Assembly: GCA_030150425.1 (NCBI GenBank)
Contig: JASLFY010000172.1
Location: 1 to 5,445, forward strand
Length of the DNA stretch: 5,445 nucleotides
Source of the DNA: Yimella sp.
GTDB lineage: Bacteria > Actinomycetota > Actinomycetes > Actinomycetales > Dermatophilaceae
Direction of reading: 5' to 3'
In this document: piece by piece, positions 1-5,445 of the stretch
Layout of the letters: the number at the start of each line of letters is the position of its first letter
Position numbering within the stretch: the stretch's first letter is position 1
Program-made: the position numbers and the translations under genes
Notes under the pieces: model-generated
Told to the model about the DNA's origin: nothing
The model's input: only the letters and a program-made list of their open reading frames with translations
The model's database searches: none

Positions 1-1722
1 GGCACCAACATCAAGGTGACCCACAGCAACCCGCTGGTGTCGCTGCTGATCTCGCTCGTGCCGTTCATCCTGCTCGTCGTCATCATGATCTTCTTCCTGA
101 ACCAGATGCAGGGCGGCGGCGGCCGGGTCATGCAGTTCGGGAAGGCCCGCGCGAAGCTCGTCAGCAAGGACACCCCCAAGACCACCTTCGCCGATGTCGC
201 AGGCGCGGACGAGGCGATCGAGGAGCTCCAGGAGATCAAGGAGTTCCTCGAGAACCCCGCAAAGTTCCAGGCGATCGGCGCGAAGATCCCCAAGGGCGTG
301 CTGCTGTACGGTCCGCCCGGCACCGGCAAGACCCTGCTCGCTCGTGCCGTCGCCGGCGAGGCGGGGGTGCCGTTCTACTCGATCTCCGGTTCGGACTTCG
401 TCGAGATGTTCGTCGGTGTCGGCGCATCCCGGGTGCGCGACCTGTTCGAGCAGGCAAAGGCCAACGCTCCGGCGATCATCTTCGTCGACGAGATCGACGC
501 TGTTGGCCGCCACCGCGGTGCCGGCCTGGGTGGCGGTCACGACGAGCGCGAGCAGACGCTGAACCAGTTGCTGGTCGAGATGGACGGATTCGACGTCAAG
601 ACCAACGTCATCCTGATCGCGGCCACCAACCGCCCCGACATCCTCGACCCGGCGCTGCTGCGTCCGGGCCGGTTCGACCGCCAGATCGCGGTCGAGGCGC
701 CCGACATGGCCGGCCGCCACCACATCCTGCAGGTCCACGCCAAGGGCAAGCCGATGGCCACCGACGTCGACCTGCTCGCCGTCGCCCGCCGTACGCCGGG
801 CTTCTCCGGTGCCGATCTGGCGAACGTGCTGAACGAGGCCGCGCTGCTCACCGCGCGCAGCAACGCGCAGATCATCGACAACCGTGCGCTCGACGAGGCT
901 ATCGACCGCGTCATGGCCGGTCCGCAGAAGAAGACCCGGGCGATGAGCGCCAAGGAGCGCAAGATCACCGCGTACCACGAGGGCGGTCACGCCCTGGTCG
1001 CCGCGGCGATGAACCACACCGCGCCGGTCAGCAAGATCACCATTCTGCCGCGCGGTCGCGCGCTGGGTTACACGATGGTGCTGCCGATCGACGACAAGTA
1101 CTCCACCACCCGCAACGAGCTGCTCGACCAGCTGTCGTACGCCCTCGGTGGCCGCGTCGCGGAGGAGATCGTCTTCCACGACCCGAGCACCGGCGCGTCG
1201 AACGACATCGAGAAGGCCACCGGGATGGCCCGCCAGATGGTCACCCAGTACGGCATGAGCGAGCGCATCGGCGCGGTCAAGCTCGGCTCCGGCAACTCCG
1301 AGGTCTTCCTCGGCCGCGACATGGGCCACGAGCGCGACTACTCCGAGCAGCTGGCCGGCGTCGTCGACGAAGAGGTGCGCAAGCTGATCGAGGCCGCCCA
1401 CGACGAGGCCTGGCTCGCGCTGAACGAGAACCGCGACATCCTCGACAACCTCGTGCTGGTGCTCCTGGAGAAGGAGACGCTGAACGCCGAGGAGCTCGCC
1501 GAGCTGTTCAAGGACGTCCGCCGTCGCCCGCGCCGTGAGGTGTGGCTGTCCAGCCAGCACCGCAACGTGAGCGAGCGTGGTCCCGTCCTGACCGACGCCG
1601 AGAAGAAGGCGCTGGCGAACGGCGTCGACCTGGAGAAGCAGGAAGAACTGGCGAACGTCCACCCGCCGGAGGCGACGGTGGAGATTCCGGACGGTGGCTA
1701 TGTCGACCCCCAGGGGAATTGA
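1..1722 (+). CDS. ftsH: ATP-dependent zinc metalloprotease FtsH (5'-truncated by window edge)
   Basis: Membrane-anchored AAA+ protease that unfolds and degrades misfolded membrane proteins and some soluble regulators; the family acts as a hexamer on the cytoplasmic face. The reading frame is open from base 1, so the start, first membrane helix and most of the extracytoplasmic domain lie outside; 573 residues remain. Counting from the first codon, I see the second membrane helix (about 11-33), a Gly-rich linker, Walker A GPPGTGKT (104-111), Walker B IIFVDEID (159-166), sensor-1 Asn (about 210), the second region of homology RPGRFDR (221-227) with likely arginine fingers, and the zinc motif HEGGH (326-330). 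Asp402 in the STGASNDIE stretch is the expected third zinc ligand. HEGGH rather than HEAGH is, as I recall, also found in mycobacterial FtsH. The GTG at 16 sits just before the second helix and is not the true start. The charged tail (about 510-573) ends inside folE. Identity is very secure. Confidence 0.97.
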   Translation, partial: GTNIKVTHSNPLVSLLISLVPFILLVVIMIFFLNQMQGGGGRVMQFGKARAKLVSKDTPKTTFADVAGADEAIEELQEIKEFLENPAKFQAIGAKIPKGVLLYGPPGTGKTLLARAVAGEAGVPFYSISGSDFVEMFVGVGASRVRDLFEQAKANAPAIIFVDEIDAVGRHRGAGLGGGHDEREQTLNQLLVEMDGFDVKTNVILIAATNRPDILDPALLRPGRFDRQIAVEAPDMAGRHHILQVHAKGKPMATDVDLLAVARRTPGFSGADLANVLNEAALLTARSNAQIIDNRALDEAIDRVMAGPQKKTRAMSAKERKITAYHEGGHALVAAAMNHTAPVSKITILPRGRALGYTMVLPIDDKYSTTRNELLDQLSYALGGRVAEEIVFHDPSTGASNDIEKATGMARQMVTQYGMSERIGAVKLGSGNSEVFLGRDMGHERDYSEQLAGVVDEEVRKLIEAAHDEAWLALNENRDILDNLVLVLLEKETLNAEELAELFKDVRRRPRREVWLSSQHRNVSERGPVLTDAEKKALANGVDLEKQEELANVHPPEATVEIPDGGYVDPQGN

Positions 1723-2287
1723 CCACGAGCGGGCGGTCGCGGCCGTCCGTGAGTTGCTGATCGCGGTCGGGGAGGACCCCGACCGCGAGGGGCTGCAGGA
1801 GACCCCTGACCGCGTCGCCCGGGCCTATGCCGAGACCTTCGCGGGCCTGTTCCAGGACCCGGCGGAGGTGTTGTCGAAGACCTTCTCGATCGACCACGAA
1901 GAGCTGATCATCGTGCGCGACATCGAGGTCTACAGCACCTGCGAACACCACCTCGTGCCGTTCCACGGCGTGGCCCACGTCGGCTACATCCCGGCCAAGG
2001 ACGGCAAGGTCACCGGACTGTCCAAGATCGCCCGGTTGGTCGACCTCTACTCCCGCCGCCCGCAGGTGCAGGAGCGCCTCACCACCCAGATCGCCGACGC
2101 GCTGGTCGCCCACCTGGGCGCCCAGGGCGTGATCGTGGTCGTCGAGTGCGAACACCTCTGCATGTCGATGCGGGGCGTCCGCAAGCCGGGCGCCTCCACC
2201 GTGACTTCCGCCGTACGCGGGCAGTTGCGGGACCCCGCGACGAGGGCCGAGGCGATGAGCCTGATGACGGTGGAACACCGGCGATGA
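1700..2287 (+). CDS. folE: GTP cyclohydrolase I (FolE)
   Basis: Converts GTP to 7,8-dihydroneopterin triphosphate plus formate, the first committed step of folate synthesis; cytoplasmic, decameric in the family, zinc-dependent. From the ATG at 1700 it is 195 residues, normal for bacterial type I enzymes. Visible motifs are STCEHH (79-84), supplying Cys81 and His84 as zinc ligands, the block GLSKIAR (106-112), RPQVQERL (120-127), and ECEHLCM (149-155), with Cys154 as third zinc ligand and His152 the conserved active-site histidine, followed by RGVRKPG (158-164). The start is ambiguous. ATG 1700 has a weak GGACGG five bases upstream, while the in-frame GTG at 1694 has GGTGGAG (1677-1683) ten bases upstream and would add two residues. 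Either start lies inside the ftsH end (23 or 29 nt overlap), so translation is probably coupled. It is the canonical type I (FolE) enzyme, not the FolE2 type. Confidence 0.97.
   Translation: MSTPRGIDHERAVAAVRELLIAVGEDPDREGLQETPDRVARAYAETFAGLFQDPAEVLSKTFSIDHEELIIVRDIEVYSTCEHHLVPFHGVAHVGYIPAKDGKVTGLSKIARLVDLYSRRPQVQERLTTQIADALVAHLGAQGVIVVVECEHLCMSMRGVRKPGASTVTSAVRGQLRDPATRAEAMSLMTVEHRR
2269..2274 (+). promoter_or_regulatory. Ribosome binding site of folP
   Basis: GGTGGA near the end of folE, nine bases before the ATG at 2284 that overlaps the folE stop. It is a moderate match and supports 2284 as the start rather than the in-frame upstream position 2146, which lies deep within folE. Confidence 0.55.
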
Positions 2288-3126
2288 GCGGGTTGCCGGC
2301 GCGGTCCGCCGACCGGCCGCTGATCATGGGCGTCGTCAACGTCACGCCCGATTCGTTCTCCGACGGCGGCCGCTGGTCCAGCACCGACGCGGCGATCGCC
2401 CACGGCCACGAACTCGTCGCCCAGGGCGCCGACCTGCTCGACATCGGTGGCGAGTCCACCCGTCCGGGCGCGCACCGCCCGACCGCGCAGGAGGAGCTCG
2501 ACCGGGTGCTCCCGGTCGTCCGCGGCCTGGTCGGGATCGCGCCGGTGTCGGTCGACACCATGCGCGCGTCCGTGGCAGCCGCCTGCCTCGAGGCCGGCGC
2601 GACGCTGGTCAACGACGTGTCCGGCGGCCTCGCCGACGAGGAGATGGTGCTGACCGTCGCGCAGGCGCAGGTGCCGTACGTCGCGATGCACTGGCGCGGC
2701 CACAGCCACGACATGCAGACCCGCACCACGTACGGCGACGTCGTACGCGACGTCCACCGCGAGCTCGCGGAGCGCCGCGACGCGATCCTCGCCGCCGGGC
2801 TCCGCCCGGAGCTGCTGGCGCTCGACCCGGGCCTGGGGTTCGCCAAGACCGCCGAGCAGAACTGGACCGTGCTCGGCGCCGTCGCACAGTTCCACGACCT
2901 CGGCCACCCGCTGCTGGTGGGTGCCTCCCGCAAGTCCTTCCTGGCCACCGTGGGCTCGCTGGACGACCAGCCGATCCCGGCCGACGAGCGCGACGCCGCC
3001 ACGGCCGCGGTGAGCGTGGTGCTGGCCCAGGCCGACGTCTGGGCGATCCGCGTCCACGAGCCGCGTTCGACCCTCGCCGCGTGCGACGTGGTGCGCGCCC
3101 TGGCCCTCGCGGAGGCGGCCCGATGA
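2284..3126 (+). CDS. folP: Dihydropteroate synthase (FolP)
   Basis: Condenses 6-hydroxymethyl-7,8-dihydropterin pyrophosphate with p-aminobenzoate to form 7,8-dihydropteroate; cytoplasmic TIM-barrel enzyme and the sulfonamide target. The ATG at 2284 overlaps the folE stop as ATGA and has GGTGGA (2269-2274) nine bases upstream, giving 280 residues, the usual length. All family blocks are present: NVTPDSFSDGG (19-29), GGESTRPGA (55-63), VSVDTMRA (88-95), NDVSGG (110-115), MHWRGH (135-140), DPGLGFAK (181-188), GASRKSF (213-219, phosphate- and pterin-binding lysine) and RVHEP (256-260). Phe25 and Pro61 match the positions where sulfonamide-resistance changes are known in E. coli (Phe28, Pro64) and carry the sensitive-type residues; drug response itself cannot be read from this. 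Actinobacteria also have a FolP2-like paralogue, but complete motifs and the fol cluster favour the true enzyme (FolP1 type). Confidence 0.97.
   Translation: MSGLPARSADRPLIMGVVNVTPDSFSDGGRWSSTDAAIAHGHELVAQGADLLDIGGESTRPGAHRPTAQEELDRVLPVVRGLVGIAPVSVDTMRASVAAACLEAGATLVNDVSGGLADEEMVLTVAQAQVPYVAMHWRGHSHDMQTRTTYGDVVRDVHRELAERRDAILAAGLRPELLALDPGLGFAKTAEQNWTVLGAVAQFHDLGHPLLVGASRKSFLATVGSLDDQPIPADERDAATAAVSVVLAQADVWAIRVHEPRSTLAACDVVRALALAEAAR
3111..3115 (+). promoter_or_regulatory. Ribosome binding site of folBK
   Basis: GGAGG inside the last codons of folP, seven bases before the ATG at 3123. It is the strongest Shine-Dalgarno match in the folate operon and settles the folBK start against the upstream in-frame alternative at 3081. 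Confidence 0.75.
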
Positions 3127-4004
3127 GCGACTACATCTCGATCACTGGCCTGGAGGTCACCACCTGCCACGGCGTGCTCGCCGAGGAGAAGGTCGAGCCG
3201 CAACGGTTCATCGCCGACATCGGCTTCGACATCGACCTGCGCCGCGCGGGGGAGAGCGACGACCTGACGGCGTCGATCAGTTACGCCGACATCGCCCAGG
3301 CCGCCCACCGGATCCTGCTCGACGGGCCGGTCGACCTGATCGAGACGCTCGCCGAGCGGATCGCCGCCGAGGTGCTCACCCGCCCCGAGGCGGAGCGGGT
3401 CACCGTCACCATCCACAAGCCGCAGGCTCCGGCCGGGGTGCCCTTCCACGACGCCGCGCTCGGCGGTCCGGCCGTCACCGTACGCCGGGAGCAGGACCGC
3501 GCGGTCGTCATCGCGATCGGTGCGAACCTCGGCGACCGGGAACGGACCATCCGGTCCGCGATCGCGTCGCTGGACCGCACCGACGGGATCGAGGTCGTCG
3601 CGGTCGCGCCGTTCGTCGAGACCGACCCGGTCGGCGGCCCCGACCAGCCGGACTACCTCAACACGGTCGTCGTCGCGCGGTCGCGGCTCGCCCCGCTGCA
3701 CCTGCTCGACCACCTGCACCGGATCGAGGGATGGCATCGCCGCACCCGCGAAGTCCGTTGGGGCGCAAGGACGCTCGACCTCGACCTGATCCAGGTCGGC
3801 GACCCGTCCGACGACTCCGACCTGCGCAGCGACACCGACGAACTGACCCTGCCCCACCCGCGGGCCCACGAGCGCGGGTTCGTGCTGGTGCCGTGGGCGA
3901 GCGTCGACCCGGTGGCCGCCGTACGCACCCCGGACGGGGTCGTCCCGATCGCCGAACTGCTGGAGCAGGTCGACACCGACGGCGTGCGGGCGGTCGAATC
4001 CTGA
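3123..4004 (+). CDS. folBK: Bifunctional dihydroneopterin aldolase / HPPK (FolB-FolK fusion)
   Basis: One 293-residue protein carrying two consecutive folate enzymes. Residues 1 to about 121 are FolB, which cleaves 7,8-dihydroneopterin to 6-hydroxymethyl-dihydropterin and glycolaldehyde: TCHGV (14-18), EEK with the substrate-binding Glu22, Tyr54, LIETLAE with Glu74, and HKPQAP with catalytic Lys99. Residues about 127-293 are FolK, which transfers pyrophosphate from ATP to that product: GANLGDR (133-139), ETDPVGGPDQPDYLN (166-180), RWGARTLDLDLI (212-223) with Mg-binding Asp219 and Asp221, and LPHPRAHERGFVL (243-255). The linker is only about five residues, with no stop or frameshift between the domains. 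The ATG at 3123 overlaps the folP stop as ATGA and has GGAGG (3111-3115) seven bases upstream, so the in-frame upstream start at 3081 is unlikely. Slight departures are PQRF where FolB usually has GQ.F, and WGART where FolK usually has WGPRT. Mycobacteria keep folB and folK separate; fusions are known elsewhere. Confidence 0.95.
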   Translation: MSDYISITGLEVTTCHGVLAEEKVEPQRFIADIGFDIDLRRAGESDDLTASISYADIAQAAHRILLDGPVDLIETLAERIAAEVLTRPEAERVTVTIHKPQAPAGVPFHDAALGGPAVTVRREQDRAVVIAIGANLGDRERTIRSAIASLDRTDGIEVVAVAPFVETDPVGGPDQPDYLNTVVVARSRLAPLHLLDHLHRIEGWHRRTREVRWGARTLDLDLIQVGDPSDDSDLRSDTDELTLPHPRAHERGFVLVPWASVDPVAAVRTPDGVVPIAELLEQVDTDGVRAVES

Positions 4005-4504
4005 TGCCCGGCAACGGGATCGCCCTCAAACACGTCCTGCCGACGGCGGGCGTGGTGTTCCTGTTGTCGTACGGTCTGCTGCGGTGGTGGACCGGCCAGG
4101 GCAACATCCTGCCGACGATCAACTGGTTCACCGTCGCGGTCGAGGTGCTGATCGGCGCGCTGGTGTTGGTCGGCGGCTGGCAGATCCGGCAGTACCGCCG
4201 CCACGAGGCCCACCGGATGCCGCAGCCGCAGCAGGCTCGTCGGATCGTCGTCTCGGCCCAAGCGTGCGCCGTGGTCGGTGCGGCGCTGGCCGGTTTCTAC
4301 GCCGCCCACGTCGTGATCGCCCTCGGCAACCTCGACTCCGACCGGCTGCGGTCCATCGCGATCGCCGGGTTCGGTGCCGTGATCAGTTCGGTCGCCATGG
4401 TCGTCGTCGGGATGGTCGTGCAGTCGTGGTGCCGGATCGACGGTGACGGCGATGACGACGACGATGCCGGTTCGAGCGGCGGTCACGGCGCGACGACCGT
4501 CTGA
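4004..4504 (+). CDS. DUF3180-family four-helix membrane protein downstream of folK
   Basis: Small integral membrane protein of 166 residues with no established function. Four hydrophobic segments are visible at about 11-29, 41-59, 81-107 and 117-140. The loop between helices 2 and 3 (about 60-80, RQYRRHEAHR) is strongly basic, which predicts it is cytoplasmic and puts both ends inside. The tail after residue 144 is acidic and low in complexity (DGDGDDDDD) and probably disordered. I assign DUF3180 from the four-helix layout, the A-R-x-x-x-x-A-x-A then V-G-x-x-L-A-G-x-Y pattern at about 78-99, and its place directly after folK, where Actinobacteria such as M. tuberculosis (Rv3605c, from memory) carry such a gene. 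The ATG at 4004 shares one base with the folBK stop (TGATG) and lacks a clear Shine-Dalgarno site, so it probably depends on translation of folBK. Longer in-frame starts from 3731 would run through folK and are rejected. Family call is fairly sure; function is unknown. Confidence 0.88.
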   Translation: MPGNGIALKHVLPTAGVVFLLSYGLLRWWTGQGNILPTINWFTVAVEVLIGALVLVGGWQIRQYRRHEAHRMPQPQQARRIVVSAQACAVVGAALAGFYAAHVVIALGNLDSDRLRSIAIAGFGAVISSVAMVVVGMVVQSWCRIDGDGDDDDDAGSSGGHGATTV

Positions 4505-4507
4505 CCG

Positions 4508-5152
4508 CTAGCGCGCCAGGCCGTTGCGGTAGGCATAGACGACGGCCTGCACCCGGTCGCGCAGTTCCAGCTTGCGCAGGATCTCCGAGACGTGGCTCTT
4601 GACCGTCTCCGGGCCGATCACCAGATCCGCGGCGATCTCCGCGTTGGACAGCCCGTGGGCGAGGCGGTCGAGCACCTCGCCCTCGCGCGGCGTCAGACCG
4701 TGGTCGGCGGGGCTGCTCGCAGTCACCCGGTGGCCGGTCGTGAGTTCGTCGACGAGTCGGTCGGTGATCGTCGGGCCGAGCAGCAACGAGCCGGCGGCGA
4801 TCGCACGGACGGCCTCCAGCAGCCGCTCCGCGGGCACGTCCTTGAGCAGGAAGCCGCGGGCACCCGCGGTGAGCGACGCGGTGACGTAGTCGTGCAGGTC
4901 GAAGGTCGTCAGGATCAGGACCTTCGTGGTCGCGCTGATCTGCGCGGTGGCCGCGATCCCGTCGAGGCGCGGCATGCGTACGTCGACGACGGCGACGTCC
5001 GGGCCGTGTTCCTGCACCAGGTCGATCAGCTCGACGCCGTCGGCGGCCCGCCCGACGACGGTGAGGTCGGGCGCGCTGTCGAGGACGGCGGCGAAGCCGT
5101 CGCGGATGATCGGTTGGTCGTCGGCGACGACGATGCGGATCGGGTCAGTCAT
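4508..5152 (-). CDS. NarL/LuxR-family response regulator
   Basis: DNA-binding half of a two-component system. The 214-residue protein has an N-terminal receiver domain (about 4-120) and a C-terminal LuxR/GerE helix-turn-helix (about 150-212). Receiver residues are Asp11-Asp12 (acidic metal pocket), Asp57 in VVDVRMP (phosphoacceptor), Thr82 in LTTF and Lys104 in LLKD. The output domain shows LTPREGEVL (153-161), LSNAEIAADL (168-177) and ETVKSHVSEILRKL (182-195), the recognition-helix region of this family. The ATG at 5152 has GAGGG six bases upstream (positions 5163-5159 on the - strand) and overlaps the kinase stop by 8 nt; an in-frame extension to 5308 would only read the kinase gene out of frame. 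All phosphorylation residues are intact, so it should be a working switch. The signal and target genes cannot be told from sequence. It converges on the folate operon with 3 nt between stops. Confidence 0.95.
   Translation of the reverse strand: MTDPIRIVVADDQPIIRDGFAAVLDSAPDLTVVGRAADGVELIDLVQEHGPDVAVVDVRMPRLDGIAATAQISATTKVLILTTFDLHDYVTASLTAGARGFLLKDVPAERLLEAVRAIAAGSLLLGPTITDRLVDELTTGHRVTASSPADHGLTPREGEVLDRLAHGLSNAEIAADLVIGPETVKSHVSEILRKLELRDRVQAVVYAYRNGLAR
4517..4549 (+). terminator. Candidate hairpin terminator at the convergent operon ends
   Basis: Inverted repeat CAGGCCGTTG (4517-4526) against CGACGGCCTG (4540-4549): nine Watson-Crick pairs plus one G-U in the + strand RNA, with a 13-base loop. 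It begins 12 bases after the DUF3180 stop, where the folate transcript should end, but lies inside the last codons of the opposing response regulator. There is no T tract, so it is not a classical intrinsic terminator; U-less hairpins have been proposed to terminate in Actinobacteria. GC-rich DNA often forms such repeats by chance, so this is a weak call. Confidence 0.25.
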
Positions 5153-5445
5153 GCGCCGCCCTCGGCAGCTCCGCGTCGACGACGAACCGCCCGTCACGTA
5201 CGCCGGTGTGCAGGGTGCCACCGGTGAGTTCGACCCGCTCGCGCATCCCGGTGAGGCCACGACCCGGCTCGCCGTCGGTGTCACGCGCCGGGTTGTCGAC
5301 CACCACACGCACCGCCTCGGCGGTGTCGGACAGCCGTACGGTCGCGGTGGCGCCCGGGGCGTGGCGCCGGGCGTTCGTCAGGGCCCCCCGCACGCCGCGG
5401 TAGACGGTGTCGCCGCCGCCCGGGCCGCGCTCCGCGACCGCGCCC
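5145..5445 (-). CDS. Sensor histidine kinase, C-terminal ATPase domain (truncated by window edge)
   Basis: C-terminal 99 residues of a histidine kinase of the NarX/DesK-like class (HisKA_3 plus HATPase_c); the sensor region, any membrane helices and the phospho-accepting histidine lie beyond the right edge. Visible parts, in order, are an N-box-like ALTNARRHAPGA (from about 5390 down), a beta strand with VVVDNP (G1/D-box region, degenerate), GRGLTGMRERVELTGGTL (G2 box and following helix), and the closing strand ending in ELP. These are typical of kinases paired with NarL-type regulators, and the gene overlaps its regulator by 8 nt (stop at 5147-5145, regulator start at 5152), implying co-expression. 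The GTG at 5393 is internal: the frame stays open to the edge and encodes expected upstream sequence (DTVYRGVRG). Oddity: the usual N-box glutamate (QEALTN) is replaced, giving RGALTN, and the D-box lacks a clean D-x-G-x-G. Confidence 0.92.
   Translation of the reverse strand, partial: GAVAERGPGGGDTVYRGVRGALTNARRHAPGATATVRLSDTAEAVRVVVDNPARDTDGEPGRGLTGMRERVELTGGTLHTGVRDGRFVVDAELPRAAHD
5159..5163 (-). promoter_or_regulatory. Ribosome binding site of the response regulator
   Basis: Read on the - strand this is GAGGG, six bases before the ATG at 5152. It lies inside the end of the kinase gene and supports the short start that gives a receiver domain of normal length. Confidence 0.65.

Noticed and set aside
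16..18. GTG as the start of ftsH
   Set aside because: The frame is open to base 1 and the encoded protein would begin at the second membrane helix, lacking the first helix and extracytoplasmic domain that FtsH has. The gene is cut by the window edge instead.
1508..2278. - strand open frame over the ftsH end and folE
   Set aside because: Shadow of two overlapping conserved genes; low-complexity Pro/Ser/Arg-rich N-terminus and no domain seen.
2047..3057. Second long - strand open frame opposite folE and folP
   Set aside because: Another antisense shadow with biased composition, no family motifs, and conflicting with two secure genes.
2079..3869. Long - strand open frame of 596 codons opposite folE, folP and folBK
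   Set aside because: It lies entirely opposite genes with complete family motifs. Its protein is rich in Arg, Asp, Val and Gly with no recognisable domain, as expected for the antisense of GC-rich genes.
3731..4003. N-terminal extension of the DUF3180 gene back to 3731
   Set aside because: It overlaps the FolK active-site region in another frame, is Pro/Arg-rich, and joins no known domain to the membrane part.
4442..4470. Short GAC/GAT-rich stretch as a possible repeat element
   Set aside because: It encodes the acidic low-complexity tail of the DUF3180 protein in frame; too short and irregular to be a separate repeat element.
5153..5308. Upstream extension of the response regulator to 5308
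   Set aside because: The extra residues read the kinase coding sequence out of frame and would precede the normal receiver start; the ATG at 5152 has a good ribosome site.
1..5445. tRNA, rRNA, riboswitch, CRISPR, insertion sequence or attachment site
   Set aside because: Scanning by eye on both strands showed no such structures. Almost every base lies in one of seven conserved coding sequences, and the only gap is 3 nt.

Overview
The DNA is very GC-rich, coding positions mostly end in G or C, and genes are packed with overlapping stops and starts. Together with the gene order ftsH-folE-folP-folB/folK-DUF3180, known from Mycobacterium and other Actinobacteria, this points to a high-GC actinobacterial chromosome. 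A Propionibacteriales/Nocardioidaceae-like host is possible, but I cannot fix the genus from this window.

Layout. Positions 1-4504 on the + strand hold one head-to-tail gene train: the 3' part of ftsH (membrane AAA+ zinc protease, cut by the left edge), folE (GTP cyclohydrolase I), folP (dihydropteroate synthase), a fused folB-folK gene (dihydroneopterin aldolase plus HPPK) and a small four-helix membrane protein of the DUF3180 type. Every junction overlaps (about 23, 4, 4 and 1 nt), so the train is very likely one translationally coupled transcript whose promoter lies left of the window. Positions 4508-5445 on the - strand hold a two-component system read toward the folate genes: the C-terminal end of a histidine kinase (cut by the right edge) and its NarL/LuxR-type response regulator, overlapping by 8 nt. 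The two convergent units are separated by only 3 nt.

Function. FolE makes 7,8-dihydroneopterin triphosphate from GTP. After dephosphorylation by an enzyme not encoded here, the FolB half converts dihydroneopterin to 6-hydroxymethyl-dihydropterin, the FolK half pyrophosphorylates it, and FolP joins it to p-aminobenzoate to give dihydropteroate. The window thus holds the pterin branch of folate synthesis apart from the phosphatase step; folC, dihydrofolate reductase and the pABA genes are not here. FtsH and the DUF3180 protein have no known catalytic role in folate synthesis.

The window is mostly conserved housekeeping DNA. I see no tRNA, rRNA, mobile element, CRISPR or phage signal, no gene-free stretch over 300 nt, and no evidence of a new multi-gene system. 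The points most worth a second look are the FolB-FolK fusion, the conserved but uncharacterised DUF3180 gene coupled to it, and an altered N-box in the histidine kinase.
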